NCBI GenBank assembly: GCA_016210115.1
Contig: JACQUW010000273.1
Location: 1 to 32,650 of the forward strand
Source: Deltaproteobacteria bacterium
Lineage (GTDB): Bacteria; Desulfobacterota; Binatia; UBA9968
Direction: 5' to 3'
Length of the DNA stretch: 32,650 bases
A model generated the notes under the pieces. It saw nothing but the letters and a program-made list of their open reading frames with translations, was not told the DNA's origin and made no database searches. This document shows, in pieces, positions 8,311 to 17,200 of this stretch; position 1 is the first letter of the stretch; each line of letters opens with the position of its first letter. The translations under genes were made by a program, and so were the position numbers.

Positions 8311-9141
8311 TCAGGCCGGACTGTGGCCCTTCGTCCACGAATAATTCGGGCGAGCCGCTTTGCCCGCGAACAAATTAACGCCTTTCGGGAGCAGGTCTTT
8401 GGAGAGCTTTAGCTCTGCCGGCGTACCGCGATAAGAATCGAAACTTGCGACTATGCGAGCTTCGATCAACCCGGAAGCAGCCGCTATTTCCAAGAGCTCT
8501 GCCTCCGGCAGAGCGCCGGCAATTCAAGCAGCCCATAGATCAGCGTCGCTCCGGGCCGCCAGTGACAACTCTCTTTGAACGACGACGTCGGCGAGGTACA
8601 GGCGGCCGCCCGGACGAAGAACCCGCCGGATCTCTTGAAAGGCTCGCCTCTTGTCAGGCGAGAGATTGATCACGCCATTAGAGATCACAACATCGACGCT
8701 CTCATTTGCCACGGGCAACTCTTCTGCCACTCCCGGCCGAACATCAACGATCTTCCAAACACCCGCCTCCACCGCCGCCGCCCGGGCGCGCTCGCACATG
8801 GCCAGGGTCATATCCACTCCAATGGCCTTTCCATGAGGGGACACGTGCCGGGCTGCAATTAGGAGATCCATACCGGCGCCGCAGCCAATGTCCAGAACGG
8901 TCTCGCCCGGGCGAATGCGGCCGATCCGATGTGGATTACCGACTCCGGCAAACCGGTCAGTGCACTGTTTGGGAAGAGATTGCAGCTCGCCCCGGTGGTA
9001 ATGCAGTAACTCGCAGGCATAGTCCAATCCCCGGTGGAAGTGAAAATCACCCTCCGGGCTGTGCGCCACGCAATCGTATATGCTCCTTATCTGCGCTTGC
9101 AGCCGCTCTATATTAAGACCTTTCGGACAGGTTGCCGCCAT
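8311..9141 (-). CDS. ArsM/UbiE-like SAM methyltransferase with in-frame UGA, putative selenoprotein
   Basis: The reading frame has a TGA at 8524-8526 but continues in the same frame to 8311, giving 276 residues if UGA encodes selenocysteine (position 206). Visible motifs are FHFHRG (33-38), SAM motif I VLDIGCGAGMD (82-92), VISNGVINLSPDK (152-164) and VLRPGGRLYLADVVV. Around the UGA the sequence reads DLWAA-U-IAGALPEAELLEIA. Arsenite-methyltransferase-like relatives have a conserved Cys there (pattern DLWxGCIAGAL). The downstream part, FDSYRGTPAELKLSKDLLPKGVNLFAGK, is the normal family C-terminus. A perfect 8-bp hairpin follows the UGA, as expected for a bacterial SECIS. The ATG at 9141 has GGAGAG upstream. 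The alternative is a nonsense-mutated or truncated gene of 205 residues. The methyl acceptor (As, Se, thiol or other) is unknown. Confidence 0.8.
8496..8526 (-). promoter_or_regulatory. Candidate bacterial SECIS element with UGA codon
   Basis: On the minus strand the UGA (8526-8524) is followed by 9 bases, then GCTCTGCC (8514-8507), the three-base loop GGA (8506-8504) and the perfectly complementary GGCAGAGC (8503-8496). The apical loop begins 18 bases after the UGA and has G at its first two positions. This fits the published bacterial SECIS model (loop about 16-37 bases from UGA, G among the first two loop bases). The 8-bp stem is all within coding sequence, as is normal for bacterial SECIS elements. 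Confidence 0.72.
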
Positions 9142-9220
9142 CGTCTCTCCGCTGCAGTCACGGGATGTTGTTCCGCGGATCCTTTCGTTTTCGTGTTGTG
9201 ACGATAAAAGTTGAGCCCCA

Positions 9221-9793
9221 TCAACTTTCAACTTCTAATTTGGCGTCGAGCCGCACCGACCGAGAGACGTTGAAGTAGTTCGGCGAGGTTTTGATGACGT
9301 TCTCATGGATTTGCCGGAACTGCTCCTGTGTTCCATTTCCGGCGATTCGAACCACGTACTGAACCGACTCATAGCCGGGTTTGACGTTCGGGTCGATGCC
9401 AAGAAACCCGCGCAGATCCAGCTGGCCCTTTGTTTCAATTTCCAGCTTACTCAGCGTAATTCCATTCACGGCCGCGCCCGCCACATAGCCCACGGTGATG
9501 CAAGCGTTGAGCGCCGCCATGAGCAACTCTTGTGGGTTAGGAGAAGTGTTCTCGCCCAACAGCTCAAGAGGCTCGTCGGCGCTGATGGAAAACCGGCGTT
9601 TAATCTCTTTACCGCCGAGCTTGTAGGACTCGACCGAGGTCTCCGAGCGGGTTTGCCCTTTCCAGGAGGTTTTGACCTTGAATTCAACGATCCCTTTTGC
9701 CGCGTCGTTTTTGACCTGTTCAATCACTTCATGCAGGGCATCAACATCGAGCCCGTTCACAGTACCGAGTTTCTTTGCTTCAAGTGCAGACAT
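9221..9793 (-). CDS. OsmC-like protein
   Basis: This 190-residue protein has an N-terminal extension of about 35 residues. The OsmC-type fold follows: ELLGENTSPNPQELLMAALNACITVGYVAGA (from residue 77) and LSKLEIETKGQLDLRGFLGIDPNVKPGYESVQY. OsmC/Ohr proteins reduce hydroperoxides with two cysteines. Here the first, Cys98 in NAC, is present, but the position of the second (usual CP motif) reads KTSPNYFNV with no Cys. A classical two-Cys peroxidase mechanism is therefore doubtful. The ATG at 9793 has AAAGGAG six bases upstream. It lies between the di-iron enzyme (45-base gap) and the UGA-containing methyltransferase (79-base gap), in one probable operon. Confidence 0.88.
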   Translation of the reverse strand: MSALEAKKLGTVNGLDVDALHEVIEQVKNDAAKGIVEFKVKTSWKGQTRSETSVESYKLGGKEIKRRFSISADEPLELLGENTSPNPQELLMAALNACITVGYVAGAAVNGITLSKLEIETKGQLDLRGFLGIDPNVKPGYESVQYVVRIAGNGTQEQFRQIHENVIKTSPNYFNVSRSVRLDAKLEVES

Positions 9794-9838
9794 AGTAAGC
9801 TCCTTTCTGATTTTAGGCCGTTATACGTTTGCCTTCCA

Positions 9839-10747
9839 TTAGCAGAACGCCGGCGCCAGTTCCTCAACCCGCGCCCGTGCAGCCGGGGAAAGAGATTCCA
9901 GCGTTTGCAGAAACTTTGGATGAGTCATCCCGGACCCCAGATACGTCCAACGAGTAGCTTTCCGCTGAGCTGAAACGAACTCTTCCCGCTCCGCCTTGGT
10001 CACGCTCCGGCCCGCCGCGCGAATAAAGCTTTCCAAATCAAACTCGACTTGCTGCTTCAGGCCTTCGTCCAGGAAACCGCCGATTTCAATGTACTCCTCG
10101 ACGGAAGCCCGGATCTCTTTTTCGGTCATGCCCTCGGCGAGCGCCTGAATCATAAGAGTGTCCAGCTTGCTGTGCTGGGCCTCCTCCATCCAGTGGTGCT
10201 TGAGCAGGCTCCTGAACTGGGGATCGAGCCGCTGATCGTCCCTGACGCTCTCGATGTAATGTCTCTGGGTCATCCACTCGATGTGAAGGATCGCGAGCGC
10301 CACCGCCAGGGGATGGTGTGACAGGACAGCTCGCCTGACGTCTTCAGCCGGACCGATCACAGGACACTCTGTCATAAACCCATCATCGAACTCCTGCCGG
10401 AACTTCTTGAAAAGCTGAATGTGCTTTGCCTCTTCCCCGGCAAACTGAAGCAGCGCTCGCACCCGGTAATCATCTCCGTTAAGGTATTGGCGGGCGTGAT
10501 CCATTACGAACGGCAGAATGAACTCCTCGACGAGCCCGAAGATGTAAAGATATTCGTTTCCGCGAATCTGGTTCAGTAGAAGCTGTTCGTCGGCCGTGAG
10601 GGACGATACCGGCCTCACGCCCGCCAGAGACTCGGGCATGAAAGGCTTCGAGAAATCAAGCCGCTTCTCGCCTCCAATGATATCCTCGATTCTCCAGTTG
10701 ACTCGCGCGGATGTCGCAAGGATTGCCTCGTAATCGTAACCTTCCAT
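9839..10747 (-). CDS. Di-iron ferritin-like (AurF/R2-like) oxygenase
   Basis: This 302-residue all-helical protein shows the ligand pattern of non-haem di-iron carboxylate enzymes: GLVEEF (Glu 74/75), FAGEEAKHIQLF (Glu106 and His109, ExxH), HIEWMTQRHY (Glu157) and HHWMEEAQHSKLD (Glu189 and His192, ExxH). This resembles ferritin-like N-oxygenase or R2-type enzymes that activate O2, but substrate and reaction are unknown. The ATG at 10747 was chosen because AAAGGAGGTC sits five bases upstream and the sigma54-like promoter at 10805-10820 lies before it. A start at 10834 would put the promoter inside the gene. It is the first gene of the probable operon behind the sigma54 activator and ends in ELAPAFC. 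Confidence 0.8.
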   Translation of the reverse strand: MEGYDYEAILATSARVNWRIEDIIGGEKRLDFSKPFMPESLAGVRPVSSLTADEQLLLNQIRGNEYLYIFGLVEEFILPFVMDHARQYLNGDDYRVRALLQFAGEEAKHIQLFKKFRQEFDDGFMTECPVIGPAEDVRRAVLSHHPLAVALAILHIEWMTQRHYIESVRDDQRLDPQFRSLLKHHWMEEAQHSKLDTLMIQALAEGMTEKEIRASVEEYIEIGGFLDEGLKQQVEFDLESFIRAAGRSVTKAEREEFVSAQRKATRWTYLGSGMTHPKFLQTLESLSPAARARVEELAPAFC

Positions 10748-10804
10748 TTGGGACCTCCTTTCGCCACCGGAAGTCGTGGCCCAACTGTTTTGATATTCAC
10801 CGTT

Positions 10805-10820
10805 CGCAGTAAACGTGCCA
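10805..10820 (-). promoter_or_regulatory. Sigma54 (RpoN) -24/-12 promoter
   Basis: The minus-strand sequence TGGCACGTTTACTGCG matches the sigma54 consensus TGGCACG-N4-TTGCW in everything except the first T of the -12 box and the last base. The invariant GG and GC have the correct spacing. The predicted start of transcription is near 10794, giving a leader of about 47 bases to the ATG at 10747. A sigma54-type activator gene and a palindrome lie directly upstream. Confidence 0.75.
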
Positions 10821-10885
10821 CTGTCGTCGAACACAATTTTTGGAGCGTAATTAGTGATTATCTTTGACTGCTAAAAGGAGAACGA

Positions 10886-10920
10886 CTCGCGACATCTCGT
10901 GTCTTGCGAGATCTCGCGAG
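10886..10920. promoter_or_regulatory. Imperfect palindrome, likely upstream activator (UAS) site
   Basis: The left arm CTCGCGACATCTCG (10886-10899) and the right arm CGAGATCTCGCGAG (10907-10920) are complementary at 13 of 14 positions, separated by 7 bases. The element is centred roughly 110 bases upstream of the predicted sigma54 start site. That is the usual distance for an enhancer bound by a sigma54 activator, and the activator gene begins the next transcription unit. The right arm also contains the self-complementary CTCGCGAG. Confidence 0.65.
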
Positions 10921-10978
10921 GGAGCTCGTGAATTTTCGCAAAGAACCAGTTCGGAAGGGAGCCGCTGCCGGACCGGCG

Positions 10979-12919
10979 CTAGGCGGGACGTTTAATACCG
11001 AGCGCCTTCATACGGGAGCTCAGTGTGGAAGGATTTATCCCAAGAAGCCGGGCCGCGCCATCTTTGCCTGAAACCCGCCATCCGGTAGCGTTCAACGCTT
11101 GAATCAGGTTGGCCCGTTCAACTTCCTCGAGCTCTTTGACCGTTCTGACAGGACTTTGTTTCTCTTCGGGAGCTTTCACGACAAACGCCATCGTGTTGAT
11201 AGACGGCGGCTCCGGAAGCGCTCGCTCCAGATTGAGACGACCATCCCGCACCGTAATGACGGCGCGCTCAATTACGCTCTGTAGCTCGCGTACGTTTCCC
11301 GGCCAGTCATAACTTTTGAGGCGGCTGACGGCCTCTTCGGAAAGCGGTTCAATCTCGCGGCCCATTGGTTGCGCAAACTTCTTGATGAAGGCCGACGCTA
11401 GGATGGGAATATCGTCAGCCCGTTCTCTTAAGGGCGGAAGTTCGATCGGGAAGACATTCAGCCGGTAGTAGAGATCCTCTCGGAATTTTCCTTCCCTTAC
11501 GGCCTGTCTCAGATTACGATTTGTCGCCGCAATTATGCGCACATCGACCTTTCTGGTATAGGAGCTGCCGACAGGTTCGAACTCGCCTTCCTGAAGCACG
11601 CGGAGCAGCTTGGCTTGAAGGTCCAGTGGCAGGTCGCCGATCTCGTCAAGAAAGATGGTTCCTCCGTCGGCCAGGGTAAAGCGCCCGTCACGTTTTTGCG
11701 TAGCTCCTGTAAACGCGCCTTTTTCGTGGCCGAAAAACTCGCTTTCTATCAAACTCGCGGGAAGCGCCGTACAGTTGACCCGAATAAGCGGTTTGGCGTA
11801 ACGGCGGCTCGCGGCGTGAAGCGCCCTGGCGATAAGCTCTTTGCCTGTGCCGGTTTCCCCCAGAATGAGAACGGTCGTGTCGGTGCCGGCTACCTCACGC
11901 ACATCGCGCAGCACCCGCTGCAGCGGTTCGCTCTGCCCCACGATCTCGCCTGAGCCATAAAGCTGCTTGATCTCGGCTCTTAAGTACCGGGCTTCAGCCG
12001 TGAGCGACAGAATCTTGCGCTCGGCCTCGAGCCGGTCCTCTACGTCCCTCAATATTAATGTATAGAAAACGGACCGCTGCATTTCGGAACACGAGAGGCT
12101 GCCTTCCGCGACAAACACGCTCCCGTCACCCCGAACCGCTCGAAGGCCGCCCGGAATCCAAAGGAATCTCCGCGTCCCTTTCTGCGCGCCCAAGTCCCTA
12201 ACCATATCTGATAATTTGGCGCGCGATTCCGACGCGATAAACTGGCCGAAGCTTCGGCCGCAAACTTCGCTCGCCGGACAACCGAAGATTCGCTCCGCCG
12301 CTGGATTCATGAGCGTTATCGTGAGGTCACTGTCGAATTCAACAATGGCGTCCATAGCACTGTCGACCAGCCGCCGCAGCTTTTCCTCTCGTTCTCGGAC
12401 CTGTGACTCAGCGCGCAGCCGCCGCAATTCCGCAGCGGCGCGGGCGCCAAAGATACGGAAAATGACCGACGCTCGAGGCTCTTCCGGCATCGGCCGTCTG
12501 TCCACCACCGCCAAATGACCGAGGATTCTGCCGTCAATGTCTACCAGCGGCATTCCCATATAGCTCACCGCGTTCAGGGGCTCGAGATACGGGTCGTCCG
12601 GAAATAATGCGATCAGGTTATCGGGAAAATGCACCAGATCGGCGTTTTCAATCACTTTCTCGCAGGGTGTCCCGGCAATGTCGAATTCGTAGCCCGATAT
12701 CCATTGCCCGTCCATCCAGAAAGCAAGCGCGCGAAGGCGCCGGCGGTCTTCTATGTACTCGGTTACCCAGGCGCCGTGAGTTTTCAGCGCCCGGGCCAGG
12801 TTCTGAACGAGGGCAGCAAAGAAGCGCTCTCCGGTCTCCTTTGCCGTCCCTTCGAGGATCGTGCGCAGAGCAGCTTCTTCGTCCAAATCACGTAACGGTA
12901 GGTCGCTGTACTGTGGCAT
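10979..12919 (-). CDS. Sigma54-dependent transcriptional activator (GAF-PAS-AAA+-Fis HTH)
   Basis: This 646-residue regulator has a GAF-like N-terminus (about residues 25-165), a PAS domain (about 180-295; [26 protein letters not shown]) and a short coiled linker. The AAA+ core follows, with Walker A GETGTGKE (354-361), the sigma54-contact loop GAFTGA (401-406) and Walker [11 protein letters not shown] (419-428). A Fis-type helix-turn-helix at the C-terminus contains [22 protein letters not shown]. All residues needed to remodel sigma54 polymerase are present. No receiver domain is seen, so it probably senses a ligand or redox signal through GAF/PAS. It lies directly upstream of, and co-directional with, the operon carrying a -24/-12 promoter and palindrome, so it likely controls that operon. 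Confidence 0.95.
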   Translation of the reverse strand: MPQYSDLPLRDLDEEAALRTILEGTAKETGERFFAALVQNLARALKTHGAWVTEYIEDRRRLRALAFWMDGQWISGYEFDIAGTPCEKVIENADLVHFPDNLIALFPDDPYLEPLNAVSYMGMPLVDIDGRILGHLAVVDRRPMPEEPRASVIFRIFGARAAAELRRLRAESQVREREEKLRRLVDSAMDAIVEFDSDLTITLMNPAAERIFGCPASEVCGRSFGQFIASESRAKLSDMVRDLGAQKGTRRFLWIPGGLRAVRGDGSVFVAEGSLSCSEMQRSVFYTLILRDVEDRLEAERKILSLTAEARYLRAEIKQLYGSGEIVGQSEPLQRVLRDVREVAGTDTTVLILGETGTGKELIARALHAASRRYAKPLIRVNCTALPASLIESEFFGHEKGAFTGATQKRDGRFTLADGGTIFLDEIGDLPLDLQAKLLRVLQEGEFEPVGSSYTRKVDVRIIAATNRNLRQAVREGKFREDLYYRLNVFPIELPPLRERADDIPILASAFIKKFAQPMGREIEPLSEEAVSRLKSYDWPGNVRELQSVIERAVITVRDGRLNLERALPEPPSINTMAFVVKAPEEKQSPVRTVKELEEVERANLIQALNATGWRVSGKDGAARLLGINPSTLSSRMKALGIKRPA

Positions 12920-13080
12920 TGTTTTGGTTGACCTTTAAATACGATGCATTTCACCATAGCGGGTTGCATGGATCAAGACCGGATCATCCCCCCGCCTCCC
13001 ACCACGCAACTCGATTTCATCGCCTTGACGTCTTCCAGATCGGAATGCTACTCTTCCCGCAGCGAAAGGGGGGCTAACGC

Positions 13081-14064
13081 ATGCGTGTCTTGGCAGCAAT
13101 CGCGGCTTTTGTGGTTTTCTTCACCATCCAAAACGCAGCCATAGCTCAGGAGCGCCTGAGAATCGCCTGGGCGGGAGCCAGCCCGGCCAACAGTCCCATC
13201 TGGGTGGTGCAGGAGAAGGGTTTTCTGAAGAAGCAAGGTCTCGATGCCGAGGTCATCAGCATCACGGCCAGCCCGATTGCACTGCAGGCCCTGCTCGCCG
13301 GGGAATTGGATGTTATCGTGACTTCTGTGACGACACTGGTCAACTCGCGCCTGGCCGGCGCCGATGTTCTCATGATTTTGGGGATGGTTCCCACTTTTGT
13401 CGATCATATCATCAGCCTGGCGACAGTCACGAGCGTGGAGCAGCTCAAAGGAAAGACCGGGGGAGTTAACCGGCTGGGAAGCACATCCGATCTAGGGCTG
13501 CGGTTGGCCCTGCGAAAACTCGGCGTGGACCCCGAGAAGGATGTCAAAATCATTACGGCGGGAGGCAATCCCGAAAGATTCGCGGCTCTTTCGAAAGGAG
13601 TGGTTCAGTTCACTATCATGCCTGAGCCGTTCGTCAGGGAGGCGGAAAAGCTGGGATTCAAGGATCTCCTGGACATCGGCTCCCTGAAGATACCTTTTTG
13701 GTGGAATGCAGTGTTGACCAAAGAAACGATTATAAAGACCAAGCGTCCCGCAGTGACAAGATTCTCCAGGGCGATGACAGAGGCCCTTCATTTTCTGAAA
13801 ACTGAAAAGGAGGCCTCTAAGGCCATTTTCAGCAAGAACCTGCGCATCACCGATCCGGAAAGTCTGGAGAGAGCCTACCGCGCCTACAGCGTGGTTTTCC
13901 CCGAGGCTCCTTACCCTACTCCCGAAGGAGTCAAGACCTTGTTGGATGACATGGCCCCGCGAAATCCCAAAGCCGCCGCCGCGGACCCGAAAAGTTTTGT
14001 CGACATGAGCTTCGTCCAGGAGCTGGAATCGTCCGGGTTTATAAAGCAGCTGTATAAGAAATAG
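13081..14064 (+). CDS. ABC-transporter substrate-binding protein, NMT1/SsuA-type
   Basis: This 327-residue protein has a clear secretion signal (MRVLAAIAAFVVFFTIQNAAIAQ, cleavage expected near residue 22). The family opening follows, GASPANSPIWVVQEKGFLKKQGLDAEVISI, then LAGELDVIVTSVTTLVNSRLAGADVLMILG and LKGKTGGVNRLGSTSDLGLRLALRKLGVDPEKDV. It is a periplasmic solute-binding protein. The ATG at 13081 is preceded by a purine-rich AAAGGGGGG. It stands alone on the plus strand, divergent from the sigma54 regulator, with no permease or ATPase gene visible. Its overall layout and C-terminus (RNPKAAAADPKSFVDMSFVQELESSGFI) closely echo the copy at 23312-24352, so the two are probably paralogues. Ligand unknown. 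Confidence 0.88.
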   Translation: MRVLAAIAAFVVFFTIQNAAIAQERLRIAWAGASPANSPIWVVQEKGFLKKQGLDAEVISITASPIALQALLAGELDVIVTSVTTLVNSRLAGADVLMILGMVPTFVDHIISLATVTSVEQLKGKTGGVNRLGSTSDLGLRLALRKLGVDPEKDVKIITAGGNPERFAALSKGVVQFTIMPEPFVREAEKLGFKDLLDIGSLKIPFWWNAVLTKETIIKTKRPAVTRFSRAMTEALHFLKTEKEASKAIFSKNLRITDPESLERAYRAYSVVFPEAPYPTPEGVKTLLDDMAPRNPKAAAADPKSFVDMSFVQELESSGFIKQLYKK

Positions 14065-14227
14065 CGCGCTGAGCCTGCATCCGTTTTTGGGAGCTTACCT
14101 ACCTCGCGACGGCTTGTCGACGGTCGAGCCACTGCCTCTTAGACTTGTGCCGCAGCAAAATCCCCTAGCGGCTTGTCGAGAGAATATGAGCGAGCTTCGG
14201 GGACAGCGGTATCGCTTCATAAATTAG

Positions 14228-14257
14228 CTGGCAAAAATCTCCGAATATCAGTATGAT
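14228..14257 (+). promoter_or_regulatory. Possible sigma70-type promoter of the restriction-modification gene
   Basis: The sequence CTGGCA (14228-14233, 4 of 6 consensus bases) is followed after 18 bases by TATGAT (14252-14257, 5 of 6). The predicted start lies about 20 bases before the GTG at 14284. The match is only moderate, and no binding sites for a controller protein were noticed. Confidence 0.35.
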
Positions 14258-14283
14258 ATGTCAAACCAAAAACGAGCACCTAG

Positions 14284-17200
14284 GTGCTGCACGCCTATTT
14301 AAAAGGAATACACCAAACAGCCAGCCAAGGTGACGCCACCGAGGAGAGCTATTATCCTGTCCTAAAGAGTCTTCTCGAAGCGTTCGCCGACTCCTCAGGC
14401 CATCCCAAAGCTCATGTTACAGTCCTCCCCAAGAAAACCGAAGCGGGCAATCCCGACTTTCGCGTTTGGGACGGCAAGCAGCACATCGTCGGCTACATAG
14501 AAGCCAAGGCGCCAACCCAGGAAAATCTGGAGATCGTCGAGACCTCTGCGCAGCTCAAGCGTTATCTCCACACCTTCCCGAATCTGATCCTCACGAATTT
14601 TTTCCAGTTTCGGCTATATCGCGACGGCAATCTGATTGATGCTGTTCAGATCGCCCGACCATTCACCGTCTATAAACTCAAGGCTGTCCCTCAATTAGAA
14701 AAAGAAGAAGAGTTCCTTGAGCTCTTGGAAAAATTCTTCGCTTTCTCCCTGCCAAAGACTTATTCGGCAAAATCGTTAGCGGTGGAACTAGCCAAGCGCA
14801 CCAGATTCTTAAAGGAGCAGATCCTCTCCGAATTGGAAAGAGAAGAAGCAGAAAAGAAACCTGGGTTCACCTCCGGGTTCTACGAAGCCTTCCAAAAATA
14901 CCTGATCGGCAGCCTGACCAAAGACACCTTTGTGGATCTTTATGCGCAAACCATCACTTATGGTCTCTTTGCGGCCCGCACCAGAGCAAAAAACGGCTTC
15001 AACAGGAAATTGGCATATGACTTAATCCCGCCCACGATCGGGATCTTGCGCGACGTCTTCCACTTCATCTCTCTCGGAGAGCTACCTCAGCAGATGGAAT
15101 GGGTCATCGACGACATAGCCGAAGTCCTGGCAGTTACCGACATTGACCGCATTCTTAAAGACAGGAAAGGTCGCGATCCCATTGTCCACTTTTATGAGCC
15201 ATTCCTGGCCGAGTACGATCCGAAGGAAAGAGAGCGCCGCGGCGTGTACTTTACGCCGGAGCCTGTAGTCTCTTACATTGTTCGGTCGCTGCACCGACTC
15301 CTAAAAGATGTCTTCGGCCGGGCGGACGGCTTTGCGTCAACCTCCGTCAGAGTTCTGGACCCCGCCGCTGGAACCTGCACCTTTCCGGCTGAGGCAACGC
15401 GGCAGGCAGCCGATGAGTTCATTGCGAAGTACGGCGAGGGTGGAAAGGCCAAGCTGATACCGGATCATATCCTCAAGAACTTCTACGCCTTCGAGCTCAT
15501 GATGGCCCCGTATGCGGTCGGCCATCTCAAGATCGGCTACCTCTTGGAAGAGTTGGGACACCTTCTACAGAAGGATGAGCGCTTCCAGCTCTATCTGACG
15601 AACACGCTAGACATGCAGGAGTTGCAAGAGACCAAACTGCCAGGCATGTCTTCCCTGGCCGAGGAGTCGCATTTAGCAGGCATAGTCAAAAAGGAAACCC
15701 CGATATTGGTCATCCTGGGCAATCCGCCTTATTCGGGGCACTCGGCCAATATTGGCGAATGGATTTCCCAAGTCATCAGAGACTATTACAAAGTAGACGG
15801 GCAACCCCTGGGCGAGAAAAACCCAAAGTGGCTCCAGGACGACTACGTTAAGTTTATCCGCTTCGCCCAATGGAAGATCGAGCAGGCCGGCGAAGGCGTC
15901 TTGGGTTTCATCACCAACCACAGTTATCTCGATAACCCGACTTTCCGTGGCATGCGCCAGTCGCTCATGAACACCTTCGAACAGATCTGTCTGCTTGATC
16001 TTCATGGCAACAGCTTGAAAAAAGAACGGTGTCCCGACCGGTCCAAGGACGAGAATGTCTTTGACATTCGCCAGGGCGTTGCTATCGCAATCTTCGTGAA
16101 GAAGGCAGGACTGCAGAGAAAGATTCACCATGCAGAGGTTTGGGGTCTGCGAGAAAAGAAATACGATTGGTTAGAGAGAAGCGACATCTCGACCACCACA
16201 TGGACTAAAATCTATCCAAAGTCTCCTCTTTACCTCTTCGTCCCCCGAGACGAAGTCCTGCTTGAACGCTACATGCAATTTCCTAAGGTCACAGAGATCT
16301 TTCCCGTCAACTGCTTAGGAGTACAGACACACAGAGATGAGTTTGCCATTGACATGAATAGGGAAACCCTTAAGCGGCGCATCAGGATGGTTCGAGATAA
16401 GAACCTGCCCGATGATGTCATCCGGCAGACTTTTTCGCTGAAAGATAATCGCGACTGGAAAATGTCCGAGAAACGCAAAGCTATTATTGCCGATGACGAT
16501 TGGGAAAAGAAGATCACGGAGATTCTTTACCGGCCTTTTGATACCCGCTGGATTTTCTATCACAAAGACGCCATTGATTTTGGCCGCCCCGAAGTGATGC
16601 GTCACATGCTTCAGGAAAACCTCGCTTTAAACACCATGCGGCAAACCAAAATGTCGGAATGGAGGCACGCGGTGGTGTCGGACAGGATGGCACCTGCGGT
16701 GTACGTAGAAATTAAGGATGGCTCCAATCTGTTTCCTCTTCATCTCTATCCCGACGCCGTCAAAAAAGACCTTCTCAGCCAGGTTGACGATCTCATAAAG
16801 AAAAAACCCAACCTCAGCCCCACCCTTCTCCAATCGCTTAAGGAGGCTTACCAGCGCGAGACAGGTCCGGAGGATATTTTTTATTACATCTACGCCGTGC
16901 TCTACGCTCCCACCTACCGCACCAAATATGTTGAGTTCCTTAAAACCGATTTCCCTCGCATACCCTTTACGAAGGACGGAAAGCTATTCAAGAAACTGGC
17001 AGCCTTTGGGAAAGAGCTCGTAGACCTCCATCTGCTAAGGTCCCCCAATTTGGACAAACCCATCTGCCGATTTCAAGGAAAAGGCGATAACCGAGTAGAA
17101 AAGCAGGCGTACAATCCAAAGGACAAGCGGGTCTATATCAACAAGGCACAGTATTTTGAAGGTGTCGAGCCAGAAGTTTGGCAGTATCAGATCGGCGGCT

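Noticed and set aside
8311..8493. Separate small gene starting at TTG 8493
   Set aside because: It is in the same frame as the methyltransferase, has no ribosome-binding site, and its sequence is the normal C-terminus of that family, so it is treated as read-through of the UGA.
9142..9231. Longer N-terminus for the UGA-containing methyltransferase (TTG near 9231)
   Set aside because: It would overlap the OsmC stop region and add about 30 residues without family resemblance; the ATG at 9141 has GGAGAG upstream and the conserved region starts just after it.
12905..12930. Possible second sigma54 promoter (TGGCAT...) facing the substrate-binding protein
   Set aside because: The -12 element lacks the invariant GC and the site overlaps the start of the activator gene.
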